A stretch of DNA of 64,000 nucleotides, from positions 594,073,038 through 594,137,037 of the forward strand of contig OZ010786.1 of the NCBI GenBank assembly GCA_963932465.1, read 5' to 3'. The position numbers were made by a program, and so were the translations under genes. Below the pieces are notes generated by a model that worked only from the letters and a program-made list of their open reading frames with translations, had not been told where the DNA came from and ran no database searches. Of this stretch, positions 11,658 to 23,339 are shown one piece after another (position 1 is the stretch's first letter; every line of letters starts with the position of its first letter). The DNA is from Maratus speciosus (Eukaryota > Arthropoda > Arachnida > Araneae > Salticidae).

Positions 11658-12177
11658 GCTGATCACAGCTAGATAACCCCTCAACGCTGCTCTACTGTTC
11701 AGATCTTTTCAGCACTGTTCTCGAACAGCATGTCAATAATTTTTGTTTTGAGAAAGTGGTGGGAGTTAGAATTAAAAAATAGTCGCCTGTGGCAGCCCTG
11801 AATGTACTGCCAACGTCAACCAAATAAAGTGGTGTAAGATATGCCCGTGCCTGGGAGAAGTACTTCGACAGTTCAGAGTTAAATGAGAAATTGTAAGAGA
11901 CATTTTAATATCGTAACATGAATTTATATTGATTTAAACTATCGTAATTAACACTATATTTAACGAACCCGCCAATTTGTTGGGTTTGCGAGTTTATGCT
12001 TAAAAGCTCCGAGCATTTAAAGATTATAGTTTAGGAATTTTATATTATATTTTAACAATATAATGCAGTGAATATATATTTTAAAAGCTAGATTTTATTA
12101 TTTCTATAATTTGTTTACGTATTTTTCGAAAATCCTTCGAATTAATGGATTATTTTGCTTTAAAATAATTATTTTAA
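11658..12177. other. No gene or repeat recognised
   Basis: AT-rich sequence with a GC-richer patch at 11660-11870. No ORF above chance and no paired repeat seen. Confidence 0.4.
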
Positions 12178-12398
12178 CACGTTCACGCCGGCGCGGTGGG
12201 TCAAACTCGACTGTCTCAGAGTCTCCGACTTTTTGCACACCACTATTATTTAAGAGGAAATATTGTTCCTTTAAATCGCCCAATTGTTCTAATTAAATAA
12301 AACTACATTTTCTGTATTAAAATACTGGTATCCAAAAAGCCGGAGGCTTGTCAGCTCTGAGACAGTCGAGTATGACCAACCGCGGCGGCGTGAACGTG
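12178..12398. mobile_element. 221-bp TTAA MITE, CACGTTCACGCCGGCG ends, copy 1
   Basis: Perfect TTAA lies at 12174-12177 and 12399-12402. The termini CACGTTCACGCCGGCGCGG and the complementary CCGCGGCGGCGTGAACGTG are followed inward on both sides by CTCGACTGTCTCAGAG. Inner CACCACTATTATTT and AAAATACTGGTATCC form the second palindrome. TTAA target and C-start ends fit a piggyBac-mobilised MITE. The sister copy is at 20285-20513. Confidence 0.92.
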
Positions 12399-12402
12399 TT
12401 AA

Positions 12403-13092
12403 TTATAAATTAATAAAATCAAATTAATATAATTTTTCATTATTTTCAAATTAATCAGATTAATAAAATCAAAAATAAAATATGAATGAATAATGAAAAA
12501 CAATCTAGGCCAAATTCAGTACAAAATTACCGCCCCTGAATACTAGACCTGTTCGCGACAAAAAAAAAAAAAAAAAAAAAAAAATAGCTGCTGTTGTAGG
12601 CAGATCTTTTAAAAGTTTCTACGTTCCCCTGAATTTAGACACCAGAAATTTCCAAAAGTTTTCTCTGATTTATTTAATATCAGAAAAATAAAGGGAAAAT
12701 TTTTTCAAAAATTAATTGTATTCAAATTATAGGAAAAAGCGCTGAAAAAAAAAATAATCCGCGAAAGGCCTGAGCCATTATTGTGTCACCGCTCAGGAGA
12801 AAAATACTTAATGAAATTATCTAGGTGGCCATTTGTATGACGCTTTTGCAACAACTAAAAAATCCATGTCTCTGTCTACATTTAAATTAAAAAAATATAT
12901 GCATATCATTAATATTAGATTTATAAAAGTTTAGCGCAGAAAGATACATATAATTAATATATATATTATAATATTATAAGTAATATTTCTTTTTTATTTA
13001 ATAAAATTTTATTTATATTTATTTAATATAACATGTTCCTCGATGTAATAATAATTTTCAAGGAACCTTTGGCCATTAAGTCAAATTTCGTT

Positions 13093-13123
<31 letters not shown>

Positions 13124-13331
13124 GACACAAAAAAAATAATTTGAATTTGTTACAGATTTTAATTGTATTTTGTAAAAATGTTTAAAGAGTAATAACTTCG
13201 AAAGTATCTTTTAAATATTCCTTATTTTAAACAGAAAGATTTTTCCTGAATACTGCTAAAGAATAAAGTAAAAGTTTAACAATTATCGTAATACATGAAC
13301 AGTTTTTTACAGTTGCAAAATATATTATTAT
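12403..13331. other. AT-rich stretch with simple repeats
   Basis: It contains an A-run of about 26 at 12560-12584 and a TATATATATATGTATATATAC run near 13093-13120. No gene seen. Confidence 0.5.
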
Positions 13332-13531
13332 CCTCTTGTGGACGAGCGACCCGTATACTTGCCGCATGAAGCTCTCAGAATCCTTCTTTTTCCTCACTAG
13401 TAAAATTTTACTGTAAAATTTACGTTATTTAATCAGCGCATTTTCTCGATTCGAGAAGACACAAATTTCTGTTTTTAAAAAACGGTGACAAAAGCTTAAA
13501 CATTTCGTAAAAAGCACCCGTCTCGAATGGG
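13332..13531. mobile_element. 200-bp TTAA MITE of the CCCCTTGGGGACG family, eroded copy
   Basis: This aligns end to end with 39339-39535 and, inverted, with 34823-35022. The left end is decayed (TTAT-CCTCTTGTGGACGAGCG). The right flank is TTAA. Shared internals include GAATCCTT, CTCACTAGTAAAATTTTACT and AAAACGGTGACAAAAG. Confidence 0.85.
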
Positions 13532-13535
13532 TTAA

Positions 13536-14227
13536 AACGTATGTCTTTAAAGTTTACAGCTAAATAAGCTATAAAGATATTTATGACCCATTCTTTATTA
13601 CTATCATTACATTTAAATTTTTTATATCGATTACTGATATACAATTAATAATCCGATAGTTTAAATATTTTAAAGTGAGAAATATGGCATTGAAACTAAT
13701 AAACCTAATAATGGAATGACAAATCTAACGTTTTATCAAACAAAGAATTTAATTTACTATTTGGATTTCGCCCCAAATCGATATTGCTTTTGAAATTTGC
13801 AATTATAATGTTTTCGGCTTTAAATGACGTAAATATTTCATTTAATCAAGTATAAACAAACAAATTGAGATTTATATAGGTGCTAACTGCAAAGATTTTT
13901 CTACATTAGTCATTACGCGCAAATGTCTTGATTTGTCTTCTATAATCGTAGATTCCGGCGATTATATAAGGCGGAAATTCCCCTTAAGAATTACTAATGC
14001 AGACAAATCGTAGCTGTTTGTAGCCGTGTATAGCTGTTTCGTGCATTTTAACACATTACTTGTTTCTCTAGCACACCGTACGTGGAAGAAGATATTGCTT
14101 GCTGCGTTCCGAAAAGCTATTCGATACCAGTCATTTTAGATTGTAATCTCCACTTTAATTAATTAAGTAAATTCCCAATCATATTTTTATCTTCTTGTGT
14201 ATAAAAAAAAGAAACTTCTAAAGGTGT
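13536..14227. other. No gene or repeat recognised
   Basis: AT-rich with short ORFs only. No paired repeat seen. Confidence 0.4.
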
Positions 14228-15736
14228 CAGATCTTACACTATGACAACGTTTTAGAGCAGCAAGTCAGGTATAAGGAATATGTTATTGGGTGAGTTCAAA
14301 CACGTGTCAAATTTTAACTAAGACATATTCTACAGTCTTTTTGGATGATGTAAATTAGAGAACTGTCACATCAGAATTGAGAATATTAGTTTTGAAATAT
14401 ACACTATTTCACAAATTCTTTTACGATTAGAATTATGCAAGACAAAGGCCTTTCAGACAGGTTCTAATACTCTAATGATATTTAAACTGGCTTATCAATC
14501 CATAAGTCTGTAAGGATATGAACATTCTTTGGTTAATCAAATGATAACAATAGACAGTTATTTTAAAAAGCAAGTCAAATATAAGAAATATATTATTTAT
14601 GAATGAGGACAAATACATGTTCATGTAGAAGCTTATCTAAATTAGAGAACAGACACATCAATATTGAGAATATTAGTGTTGCATTATATACTATTTGACA
14701 AATTCCTTTATGTTTGTAATTATGCAAGGAAGAAACCTTTCAGAAAGGTTCTAATACTCTATTTATACTTAATAAGTGTGTAAGGATAAGAATATTCTTT
14801 TATTAAATCAGATATTACTCAATGGTCAGTTTATTAAAAAAGTAAGTCAGATATAAGGAATTTATTATTCAACGAGTTCAAATGAGTGTTAAAATTTAAC
14901 ATAATCTACAGTTTATTGGATGATGTACATTAGAGAACTGTCACATCATATTTGAGATTATTAGTATTGAAACATATATTATTTAGCAAATTTATTACGT
15001 TTGTAATTATGTAAGACAAAGAGCCTTTCAGAGAGGTTCTAATACTCTATTGATATTTAAAACATGGTTATGAATTCGTATAAGGATAAGAATATTCTAT
15101 TGTTCAATTACATGATAACCAATGTTTTAAAAATAAAAGTCAGATATAAGAAATATATTATTGGGTGAGTTCAAATAAGTGTTAAATTTTTACTTAGACA
15201 TATTCTACAGTCTTTTGGATGATGTAAATTAGAGAACCGTCACATCATAATTGAGAATATTAATGTTGAAATACATATTATTTCACAAATCACTTTACCT
15301 TTGTAATTATACAAGACAAAAGACCTTCTGGAGAGATTCTAATAATCTATTGATATATAAAACTGGCTTATGATTCCATAAGTGTGTAAGGATAAGAACA
15401 TTCGTTTGTTTATTCACATGATAATAATAGCCAATGTTTTAAAATGTAAGTTAGATATAAAAAATATATTATTGGATGAGTTCAAATACGTGTTAAATTT
15501 TAACTTAGGAATATTCTACAGTCTTTTAGATGATGCAGTTCTAATACACTATTTATATTTAAAACTGTAGCAGTAATCCATAAGTGTATAAGGATTAAAA
15601 TATTGTTTTGTTCTATCATATATTACACAATGGACAGACAATGTTTTTAAAAAAGTAAGTCTGATATAGGGAATATATTATTGGATGAGATTTAATGCGC
15701 GCTAAATTTTAACTACGACATACACTATATGGCCAT

Positions 15737-15981
15737 TAATGACCGCCAACTTTGAATTTTAGACATTTGGTCGAATATTTAGAAATACACTTGACAGATT
15801 CTTCTGGAATTTCAGGATTAAAAAGAATAGGTATGACCTCATATTTAGCAATGTCGATTTGGTAAGGGGCGCAATTAGGGGGCCAACAAAACAAAACAAA
15901 AAAAAAAAAATACTTGGGATCACCCTGTAAAATAAAATGCACGAAATGATATAACGCTACCGAATATAAATAAACAGACAT
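15737..15981 (-). other. ORF lying inside the left TIR, reading to the terminus
   Basis: This open frame reads outward and ends at the terminus. It contains APYQIDIAKYEVIPILFNPE followed by a KCLKFKVGG tail. The right TIR encodes a matching frame (20641-20826). It may be a fossil of the element's ancestral 3' coding end or chance openness shared by descent of the two arms. No function is known to me. Confidence 0.4.
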
Positions 15982-16443
15982 TGTGCAATATGTGTATTCT
16001 TTTGTGTAAGAATAGCACGTATATTAATAGAGATATAGCGATTTATTAAAAAAATTAAGAAATTCTTGCATGTTTCTTGCTTATAACATGCAGGGTTTTC
16101 AACCAAATTTAACACCGGTTTCAGAAAAATTGACAAAATATAGCAGAAACAATATAGTGCAATTGGAATATAAATATAATACTAAACATTTTAGGAAATA
16201 TGAGCAGTTGTATGAAATAATTTTTATGTGCACATGCGCGAACAATAACAAGGATTATTTTACATAATTTAATAGTCAACTCTATGGAGCAGCTTATTAA
16301 AAAAATTTAGTCAAATATCGTAAAAATTCAGAAAGATATCGGAGTTAGAGTGAGCAAATTTTTAGTTGCTCTCTAAAAGCAGGTTAATGATAAGGGATTT
16401 TCCACAAATTGTCATTTTTAATTTTAATTTAGTTTTCATTTTT

Positions 16444-17623
16444 ACTTTCTTCTATCTTTACAAGAAGAAAGTATTGGATTCATGAAAATTTTCGAATTCC
16501 GGTTTTCGACGGATTTACACGTTTTAGGGGTCAGAGATTCCAAAAAACATGTTTTTACAAAATGTCTGTCTGTGACTCTGTGAGTCTGTCTGTCTGTCTG
16601 TCTGTCTGTCTGTGTGTATGTGACACAAATTTTGTGGGCGCTCTATCTCAAGAACTAATGCACGGAATTTAACAAAAATTCATATTCAGTTAGCCCCTGA
16701 TACAAATTGATGCTGATTAGATTTTGGTGCAAATCGCTCAACAGGTGGCGCTGCTATGCTGCCTTTTTTACGATTTCCGCAATGGCTGTATCTCAAGAAC
16801 TAATGCACGGAATTTCATGAAACTTCAGATTCAGTTAGTCCTTGACATGGATAGACAATTTAGAGATTTTGGTGCAAATCGCTCAACAGGTGGCGCTGTT
16901 ATGCTGCCTTTTTTACGATTTCCGAAATTGCTCTATCTCAAGAACTAATGCACGGATTTTCATGAAACTTCAGAGTCAGTTAGTCCTTTATATTACTTGA
17001 TGCTGATTACGTTTTGGTGTAAATCGCTCAACAGGTGGCGCTGCTATGCTGGATTTTTTGAGATTTTCGCAATGGCTCTATCTCAAGAACTGATGCACGG
17101 ATTTTCATGAAACTTCAGATTCAGTTAGTCCTTGACATGAATAGACATTTTATATATTTTGGTGTAAATCGCTCAACAGGTGGCGCTGCTATTGGGCATT
17201 TTTGCAATTTCCGCAATATCTCTATCTCAAGAACTAATTCTTGGATTTTCAACAAACTTCAGATTCAGGTATACCATGATATGAATTAGTGCTGTTTATG
17301 TTTTGGTGCAAATCGCTGAACAGGTGGCGCTGCTATGCTGCATTTTTCAGAATTTCCGCCACAGCTGTATCTCAATAACTAATGCATGAATTTTCATCAA
17401 ACTTCAGATTCAGGTATACCTTGATACCAATTAGTGCTGTTTATGTTTTGGTGTAAATCGCTCAACAGGTGGCGCTGCTATACTACATTTTTCAGAATTT
17501 CCGCTATAGCTCTATACAAGAACTAATGCACGAATTTTCACCAAACTTCAAATTCAGATATATTGTGATATGAATTGGTACTATTTAAACGATTTAATTG
17601 ACGTGATTTATATAGAAGAAAGT
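16444..17623. mobile_element. Nested 1.18-kb element with ACTTTCTTCTAT ends and a 145-bp tandem core
   Basis: The ends ACTTTCTTCTAT (16444-16455) and ATAGAAGAAAGT (17612-17623) are perfect 12-bp complements. The head also contains an internal AAGAAGAAAGTATTGG and a CTGT microsatellite near 16583-16612. The core has GGTGGCGCT at 16744, 16889, 17034, 17179, 17323 and 17468, a 145-bp period. Each unit contains TATCTCAAGAACTAATGCA and ATTTTCATGAAACTTCAGA. Its head is related to 26603-26760. It sits where the left TIR of the 5.1-kb element stops matching. Confidence 0.85.
16583..16612 (+). repeat. CTGT microsatellite
   Basis: CTGT is repeated about seven times, followed by TGTGTGTATGTG. It lies in the head of the 16444-17623 element. 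Confidence 0.9.
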
Positions 17624-18071
17624 TTTGTGATGGCCACAACATACTAGTTTATTGATGCATTAGTTCTTCTTGGATAACCACCAGAACGAGCCTATACCAT
17701 GATAAAAAAAAAGTATCAAAATCGAAGCATCTTTTCCAAATTTACTCGTTGATTGAACAGGCCTGCGATGAAAAAAATACAAGGGAATTGATAGCTGAAC
17801 TTTATGTATTTTTTGGTGCTAATTTAAAAAATAATAATGAAAAATTTCTATTACGTCACGTTTTCTTAAAAAATTCAATTTTACTTGGATTTTAATTTTA
17901 CATTCCATCAGCCATACGCCTCGCTTCTCATGGACATGATGTGCCAGTGCCTTTGCCTCCAACTGAATTTCCTGCCATCTCTTCAGAATCTTCAGACTAG
18001 GAATATCCAGAAGTTGAAGGTTCCGATACCGAATAGAAAATATATGGAGCTAATTCATCTCAACCCTTCTC

Positions 18072-19240
18072 CCAGTTTGAACTTATGCATCTCACTAGCC
18101 ATCATCACCTTTCGAAAGAGGCAGCTGAATTGTTGGGCTCCAGATTGAAAGCAAAAAAAATATTGGCCAGAAGATCCTCTTTGTATTGGTACAGGAATCG
18201 AAAAAGGAATTTGTTAAGTACTTTGAGGAAGAGGAGAACCTGTTTTATTGTTCTGATGTTCCCGGACTAGTGAGCAAACTTATCATCACCTTCGATAAAG
18301 ATGAATGGAGGCTGTTTATAGATTTATCTAAAAGAAGCCTTAATCTGTCCTTCTTTATCACGGAAAGCAGTATGCATCTGTACCAGTTAGACACTCGATA
18401 CATTTAAAAGAACGCTATAAAAACATGGCTCTCGTCCTGAACAAAATAAAACATGCCGAAGACGGTTAGACCATTTGCGGTGATTTGAAATTTATCTCCA
18501 TGCTTCTTGGTCAACACGGACAGATACACAAAGTATCCATGTTTCATCTGTGAGTGGGAAAGCCATGATAAGACTCAATATTGGGTCAAAAAAAGAATAG
18601 TAGAAAAGACAAAATCTTGAACTAGGCACCAAGAATGTGATTTGGAACAACTTAGTTGATCCAAAAATATGTATTGTTACCCCCTTTGCATATAGAATTA
18701 AGTGTAATGAAGCAGTTTGTCAAGGCTATTCCAAATTATGGAGATTATTTCAAATACCTGTGCAAAAAGTTTCCAGGTTCATCCGAAGCCAAGTTGAAAG
18801 AGGGAATCTTGTTCGGTCCAGATATCCGCAAGCTTATGAATTAATTTGAGAGTAGCTTGACAACAAAGGAAAAAGAAGCTTGAGTTGCCTTCAAAGATGT
18901 CGCAGTAAATTTCTGGGTAATTACTCTTGTAATTACCCAAGCAGTAATTACAAGCTCCTGGCTAATTACAATCCTGACTATAAACCAATTGTAATGAATA
19001 TGCTGGACAAATTTCAAGCATTGGGTTGCTCCATGAGTATCGAAATGCATTTTCTTCGCTCACATGTGAACTTTTTTTCCCGAAAATTTAAGATCAGTCA
19101 GCGAAAAACAGGGTGAAAATTTCCATCAAGACATCAAAGATACCGAGTGTAAATGTCAAGGAAGATGGGACAAGGACATGCTCGCTGACTACTTTTGGAT
19201 GTTAACATGAATTAGGCCGGATGTTAACATGAGATAGGCC
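18072..19240 (+). pseudogene. Decayed WRLFID-family transposase-like gene, copy 2
   Basis: Recognisable blocks in order are AAELLGSRLKAKKILA and WYRNRKR, then a frame change, EFVKYFEEEENLFYCSD, EWRLFIDLSKRSLN, FICEWESHDK, PLHIELSVMKQFVKAI, YLCKKFPGSSEAKLKEG, GPDIRKLM, FPENL, FHQDIKDTE and finally GRWDKDMLADYFW. This copy keeps a more N-terminal region than copy 1. Several frameshifts and stops kill it, including one just after EWRLFI...SSMHLYQ near 18406. A 75-bp low-complexity TAATTAC insertion near 18915-18965 replaces part of the chain. No CACTGGGGAAC ends were found around this copy, so its own element has lost them or was captured by the 5.1-kb element. Confidence 0.75.
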
Positions 19241-19555
19241 TGAGATTGAAAATAAAAGAAGAATGTCAAAAAGATGTTTCAAAGGAAAAATAGTACGTAC
19301 TTAAATAGAAACTTTTTTGTTTTGTTCTATTTGGTTTTTGCTCGGTTTAAAATTTCGTTCAAACTTTCATGTATACATACATAATATTTCTCCCTGTTGA
19401 TCAATCATCTATTTTATGTAAGTTATCTTAATAAAAACAAATTAAAATAGCATGTCCGTGATTTTGTTCTAGAAACTGCACCATAATTTCATGTAAAAAG
19501 TTTAAACTTAAGGGAACTTTTTGCTTTTCTCTCGACTACGGGCGGCTCGTGCGAT

Positions 19556-19679
19556 CTGGCAACAGTTGTTTTTATCCATATAAACCTATAAAATTAATCG
19601 ATTGCTGAAAAATCAATTTGCCTCACCAAGAATCGATTATTTTACACGGATTTAAAGGGATAAAAACCAGTGTTGCCAG
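19556..19679. mobile_element. 124-bp hairpin of the CAGTGTTGCCAG type
   Basis: The left arm CTGGCAACAGTTGTTTTTATCC pairs with GGATAAAAACCAGTGTTGCCAG on the right. AATCGATT occurs on both inner flanks. The hairpin is compact and lies between copy 2 of the WRLFID gene and the right TIR. Confidence 0.75.
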
Positions 19680-20284
19680 ACAGTACATGCAAAATGGTTG
19701 GAGGGGATTCCTTTTCAAATAGGATTTTAGCAAAAATATTGATATCGACTTTACAAAAAATCCTGATGTGATGGGAAAAAATGAAGATCATTTTCGAAAT
19801 CAGCACAACAAACAACATAAAAATCGACAAAAACTTCTCTTGTATTTTTCAAAAACTTCAATTTCGCAGGCCTGTGTAGTCACTAAATACTAACTTTTTT
19901 CTGAAAGTCAGTTAATACAAAATGACAATTTGTGTAAAATCCCTTATCATTCAGCTGCTTTTAGAGAACAACTAAAAATTTGCTCACTCTAACGCCGATA
20001 TCTTTCTGAATTTTTACGACATTTGACTAGATATGTTTAATAAATTGCTCCCCATCCTATTATATTATGTAAAATGATCCTTGTTATCGTTCGCGCATGC
20101 GCATATAAAAATTATTTCATACAACTGCTCATATTTCCTAAAATATTTAATATATTTATATTCCATATTGCACTATATTGTTTCTACTATATTTTGTCAA
20201 TTTTTCTGAAACCGGCGTTAAATTTGGTTGAAAACCCAGCATGTTATAAACAAAAAACATGCAAGAACTTTTTAATTTCTTTAA

Positions 20285-20513
20285 AACGTTCACGCCGGCG
20301 CGGTGGGCCACACTCGACTGTCTCAGAGCGGCCAAATCTCCGGCTTTTTGGATACCAGTATTTTAATACAGAAAATGTTATTTTATTTAATTAGAACAAT
20401 TGGGCGATTTAAAGGAACAACATTTTCTATAAAATAACAGTGGTGTGCAAAAAGCCGGAGACTTGACAACTCTGAGACAGTCGAGTGTGACCCACCGCGC
20501 CGGCGTGAACGTG
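20285..20513. mobile_element. 229-bp TTAA MITE, CACGTTCACGCCGGCG ends, copy 2
   Basis: TTAA lies at 20281-20284 and 20514-20517. The ends match copy 1 at 12178 with one change at the left tip. Inner GGATACCAGTATTTTAAT and AATAACAGTGGTGTGC repeat the shared inner-palindrome pattern. It interrupts the right TIR of the 5.1-kb element. The left TIR lacks it, so the insertion came after the long-TIR element formed. Confidence 0.92.
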
Positions 20514-20640
20514 TTAAATAAATCGCTACATCTCTATTAATATACGTGCTAGTCTTACACAAAAGAATACACAAATTGCACAATGTCTGTTTATTTATAT
20601 TCGGTAGCGATAGATCATTTCGTGCATTTTATTTTACAGG

Positions 20641-20826
20641 ATGATCCCAAGTATTATTATGTTTTATTTTTTGTTGGCCCCCTTATTGCCCCCTTATCAA
20701 ATCGACATTGCTAATTATGAGGTCATACCTGTTATTTTTAATCCTGAAATTCCAGAAGAATATGTCAATTATATTTCTACATATTCGACAAAATGTCTAA
20801 AATTGAAAGTTGGCGGTCATTATTGA
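20641..20826 (+). other. ORF lying inside the right TIR, reading to the terminus
   Basis: This is the counterpart of the minus-strand frame at 15737-15981. It contains PPYQIDIANYEVIPVIFNPE and ends CLKLKVGGHY. Differences between the two copies are mostly conservative, but with only two copies selection cannot be judged. Confidence 0.4.
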
Positions 20827-21750
20827 GAATATTAGTGTTGGAATATATACTATTTCGCAAATGTATTTACGTTTGTAATTATGCATTACGAAAGGTCTTT
20901 CAGAGAAGTTTTAATACTCTATTTATACTTAAAACTCTTACATGAATCTATAAGTGTGTAACGATAAGACTAATCTTCAGTTTAATCAGAGTTTACATAA
21001 TTCACAACGTTTTTAAAAAGTAAGACAGATATAAAATATATATTATTGGATGAGTTCAAATACGTGTTAAATTTTATTAGGCATATTCTACAGTCTTTCG
21101 GATGATGCGGCTCTAATACTCTATTTATATTTAAAAGTGTAGCAGGAATCCATAAGTGTATAAGGATAAAAATATTGTTTTGTTCAAACATATATTACAC
21201 AATGGACAGAAAATGTTAAAAAAAAAGTAATTCAGATATAAGGAATATATTATTGGATGAGATTAAATGTGCGGCATATTATACAGCCAACTACGGCATA
21301 TTATACAGTCAATTGGCTGATGTAAATTAGAGAACTGTCACATCAGAATTGAGAATATTAGTGTTGGAATATATACTATGTCGCATGTGTCTTTACGTTT
21401 GCAATTATTCTTTACGAAAGGCCTTTCAGAGAGGTTCTAATACTCTATTTATAGTTAAAACTATTACATGAATCTTAAAATGTGTAACGATAAGAATATT
21501 TTTTCAGGTTAATCAGATTTTACATAATTTACAATGTTTTTAAAACGTAAGTCATATATAAGAAATATAATATTGGATGAGTTCAAATATGTGTTAAATT
21601 TTTACTTAGACATATTCTACAGCCTACTGGATGATGAAAATTAGATAACCGTCACATCACAGTTGAGAATATTAGTGTTGAAAGATATACTATTTAACAA
21701 ATTTCTTTGAGTTTGGAGTTATGCAAGACAAATGGCGTTTCAGAAAGGTA

Positions 21751-22938
21751 CAGTCATTCAGGGTAACTTTGAGCCATGGGGTGTAACTTTGCACCACCTT
21801 CTAATTTTCAATATTTTTCACACCAAAAGACTAAATAAGCTCCAGAACTGTACTCTGTAGCCAAAGTTCTAAACTGAAATTTCTACTCTTTATTTTAGAA
21901 ATTAAATTAGCAACATTATACGCAATTAAATGCATCATTTAACTATTTTTGTTAAGTGCTGCTTGCAAGGTAATTTTGAATGCTGTTTTGAAGTTGTAAT
22001 TCAATTAAATTTTATTGTAAGTAACAATTTACTCATTTATCAGACATATTGTTGTTTAAATGTTGTAAATGTGATAATATTTTGTGATTATTTATGTATT
22101 ATAAGTTAATAAAATGTAAAATAAGAAGGCACTAACATTTTACCACATTTTCAGGGTAACTTTGAGCCGGATAAATGTTATACTAATGTTTATAATTTAC
22201 TAATTATAGGTGCTATTGTCAAAAATTTCCCATATTTGCACGTATATTTTATATAAATGCCGAAAATGAACATTAGTTATAACATGTAAATATTTCCACA
22301 AATATGTGTAAAATACATACAATTCATTTAAAGGCGTTTTTTGGGGCGGACCTACTAAAATTTGACATTTCATACATTCGGCATTTTTTATTCTTGTTTG
22401 AATAATACTAGTACTCGTATGTTTTACTGTAACTATGGATATATTATTGAGATAAAACATTGAAAATTGTTTTCCACTGCATTTTTTATGTTTTATATGA
22501 ACAATAAACAGGTTTTTTTTTTTTTCTAAATGTTCATGGTTCTCTTCTTCCACTTTTCTTATGCCTGATATTTGTTTTAATATCATAAATTATACAAATA
22601 TTGTGATGTTGGGAAATGTAAATTCGAATTCTTTACATATCTGAAAACATTTTTTGGGGTTCAAAGTTGTCCTAACTATAATACTTTTTTTAGTGAATTA
22701 TTTTATATAATATTTATCAAATGATGCAAAGTTACTCTAAATGGCTGGGTAACTTTGAACCAGGATAAAAATTCATTTTTATAGCTTTTATCATTATTAT
22801 TCCTTAATTTTTTATAGTTATACAATAATTTAGGATCATTTCTTCTCTTTTACGCCCTAGATGCAACAATAGTCTTAAAATAAGAGTGTCGCATATGAAA
22901 ATAGAGAAAATGCGGATCAAAGTTACCCTGAATGACTG
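21751..22938. mobile_element. 1.19-kb TA-flanked element with CAGTCATTCAGGGTAAC ends
   Basis: TA lies at 21749-21750 and 22939-22940. The termini CAGTCATTCAGGGTAACTTT and AAAGTTACCCTGAATGACTG are perfect complements. The motif GGTAACTTTGAGCC or a close variant recurs at the tip and at about 21778, 22153, 22660 (inverted), 22728 (inverted) and 22750. These are subterminal repeats of the kind transposases bind. The minus strand has a 128-codon open stretch (22200-22586) with no family that I recognise. The ends are pogo/Tigger-like. It inserted into a satellite unit exactly at TA. Confidence 0.9.
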
Positions 22939-23129
22939 TATTAATACTCTATTTATACTTAAAACTACTTTTATACTTAACTTGTATCCATAAGCATGAA
23001 TGTATAAGAATACTAGCTGAAATACCTTGTATTTCCCGGGGTTTTAAACATGTTAAATTAGTAAAATCAATTTTAAAATTAAACACCGTACGGACTATGA
23101 ATTTCGCACAAATATGCTCTCTTTTTTAA

Positions 23130-23332
23130 CACTAGAACGTCCGGAACTTTTATCCAACTTTAATAAAAACATTTTAACACCAGAATGTTTATTTTAATCA
23201 ATTTTATTTATGCATTTAACTGAAATGTCTTTACTTACAATTTAAATGATTTTACGAAAACAATTTTGGTTCGAATCTACATTTTATCATTTGCAATTGG
23301 TGTCGAATTGATACCAGCTGCACGTTCTAGTG
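23130..23332. mobile_element. 203-bp TTAA MITE, CACTAGAACGT ends
   Basis: TTAA lies at 23126-23129 and 23333-23336. The ends CACTAGAACGT and ACGTTCTAGTG are perfect complements. Inner ACACCAGAATGTTTATTTT pairs loosely with AATTGATACCAGC. Confidence 0.9.
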
Positions 23333-23339
23333 TTAATAC

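Larger units (their letters stand above)
15723..20822. mobile_element. 5.1-kb DNA element with terminal inverted repeats of about 700 bp
   Basis: The left terminus after TA reads CACTATATGGCCATTAATGA. The right arm matches inward from TAATGACCGCC but lacks the outermost 14 bp, so the right end is truncated against the satellite. The arms pair from 15737-16440 to about 19915-20822, the right arm being enlarged by the MITE at 20285-20513. The terminus style (TA target, CACTATATGGCCA) suggests a Tc1/mariner-like mobiliser, but no DDE gene of that class is seen inside. Instead the middle holds a nested repeat element and the broken WRLFID gene. It lies inside the satellite, so it is younger than the array. 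Confidence 0.85.
14228..23010 (+). repeat. Satellite array of roughly 300-bp units, split by two insertions
   Basis: The unit marker AGTCAGATATAAGGAATAT (with variants) occurs near 14263, 14571, 14844, 15139, 15447, 15655, 21020, 21227 and 21549. Units also share TGATGTAAATTAGAGAAC, GAGAATATTAGTGTTG, CCTTTCAGAGAGGTTCTAAT and CCATAAGTGTGTAAGGAT. Most units are 290-320 bp. The ones starting at 15447 and 21020 are about 207 bp and carry the same internal deletion. The array is interrupted at 15723-20822 and 21751-22938 and resumes after each insert at or near the expected phase. Confidence 0.92.

Noticed and set aside
22200..22586. 128-codon minus-strand ORF as an independent gene
   Set aside because: It lies wholly inside a TA-flanked transposon and shows no family motif, so it was noted only as a possible transposase remnant.
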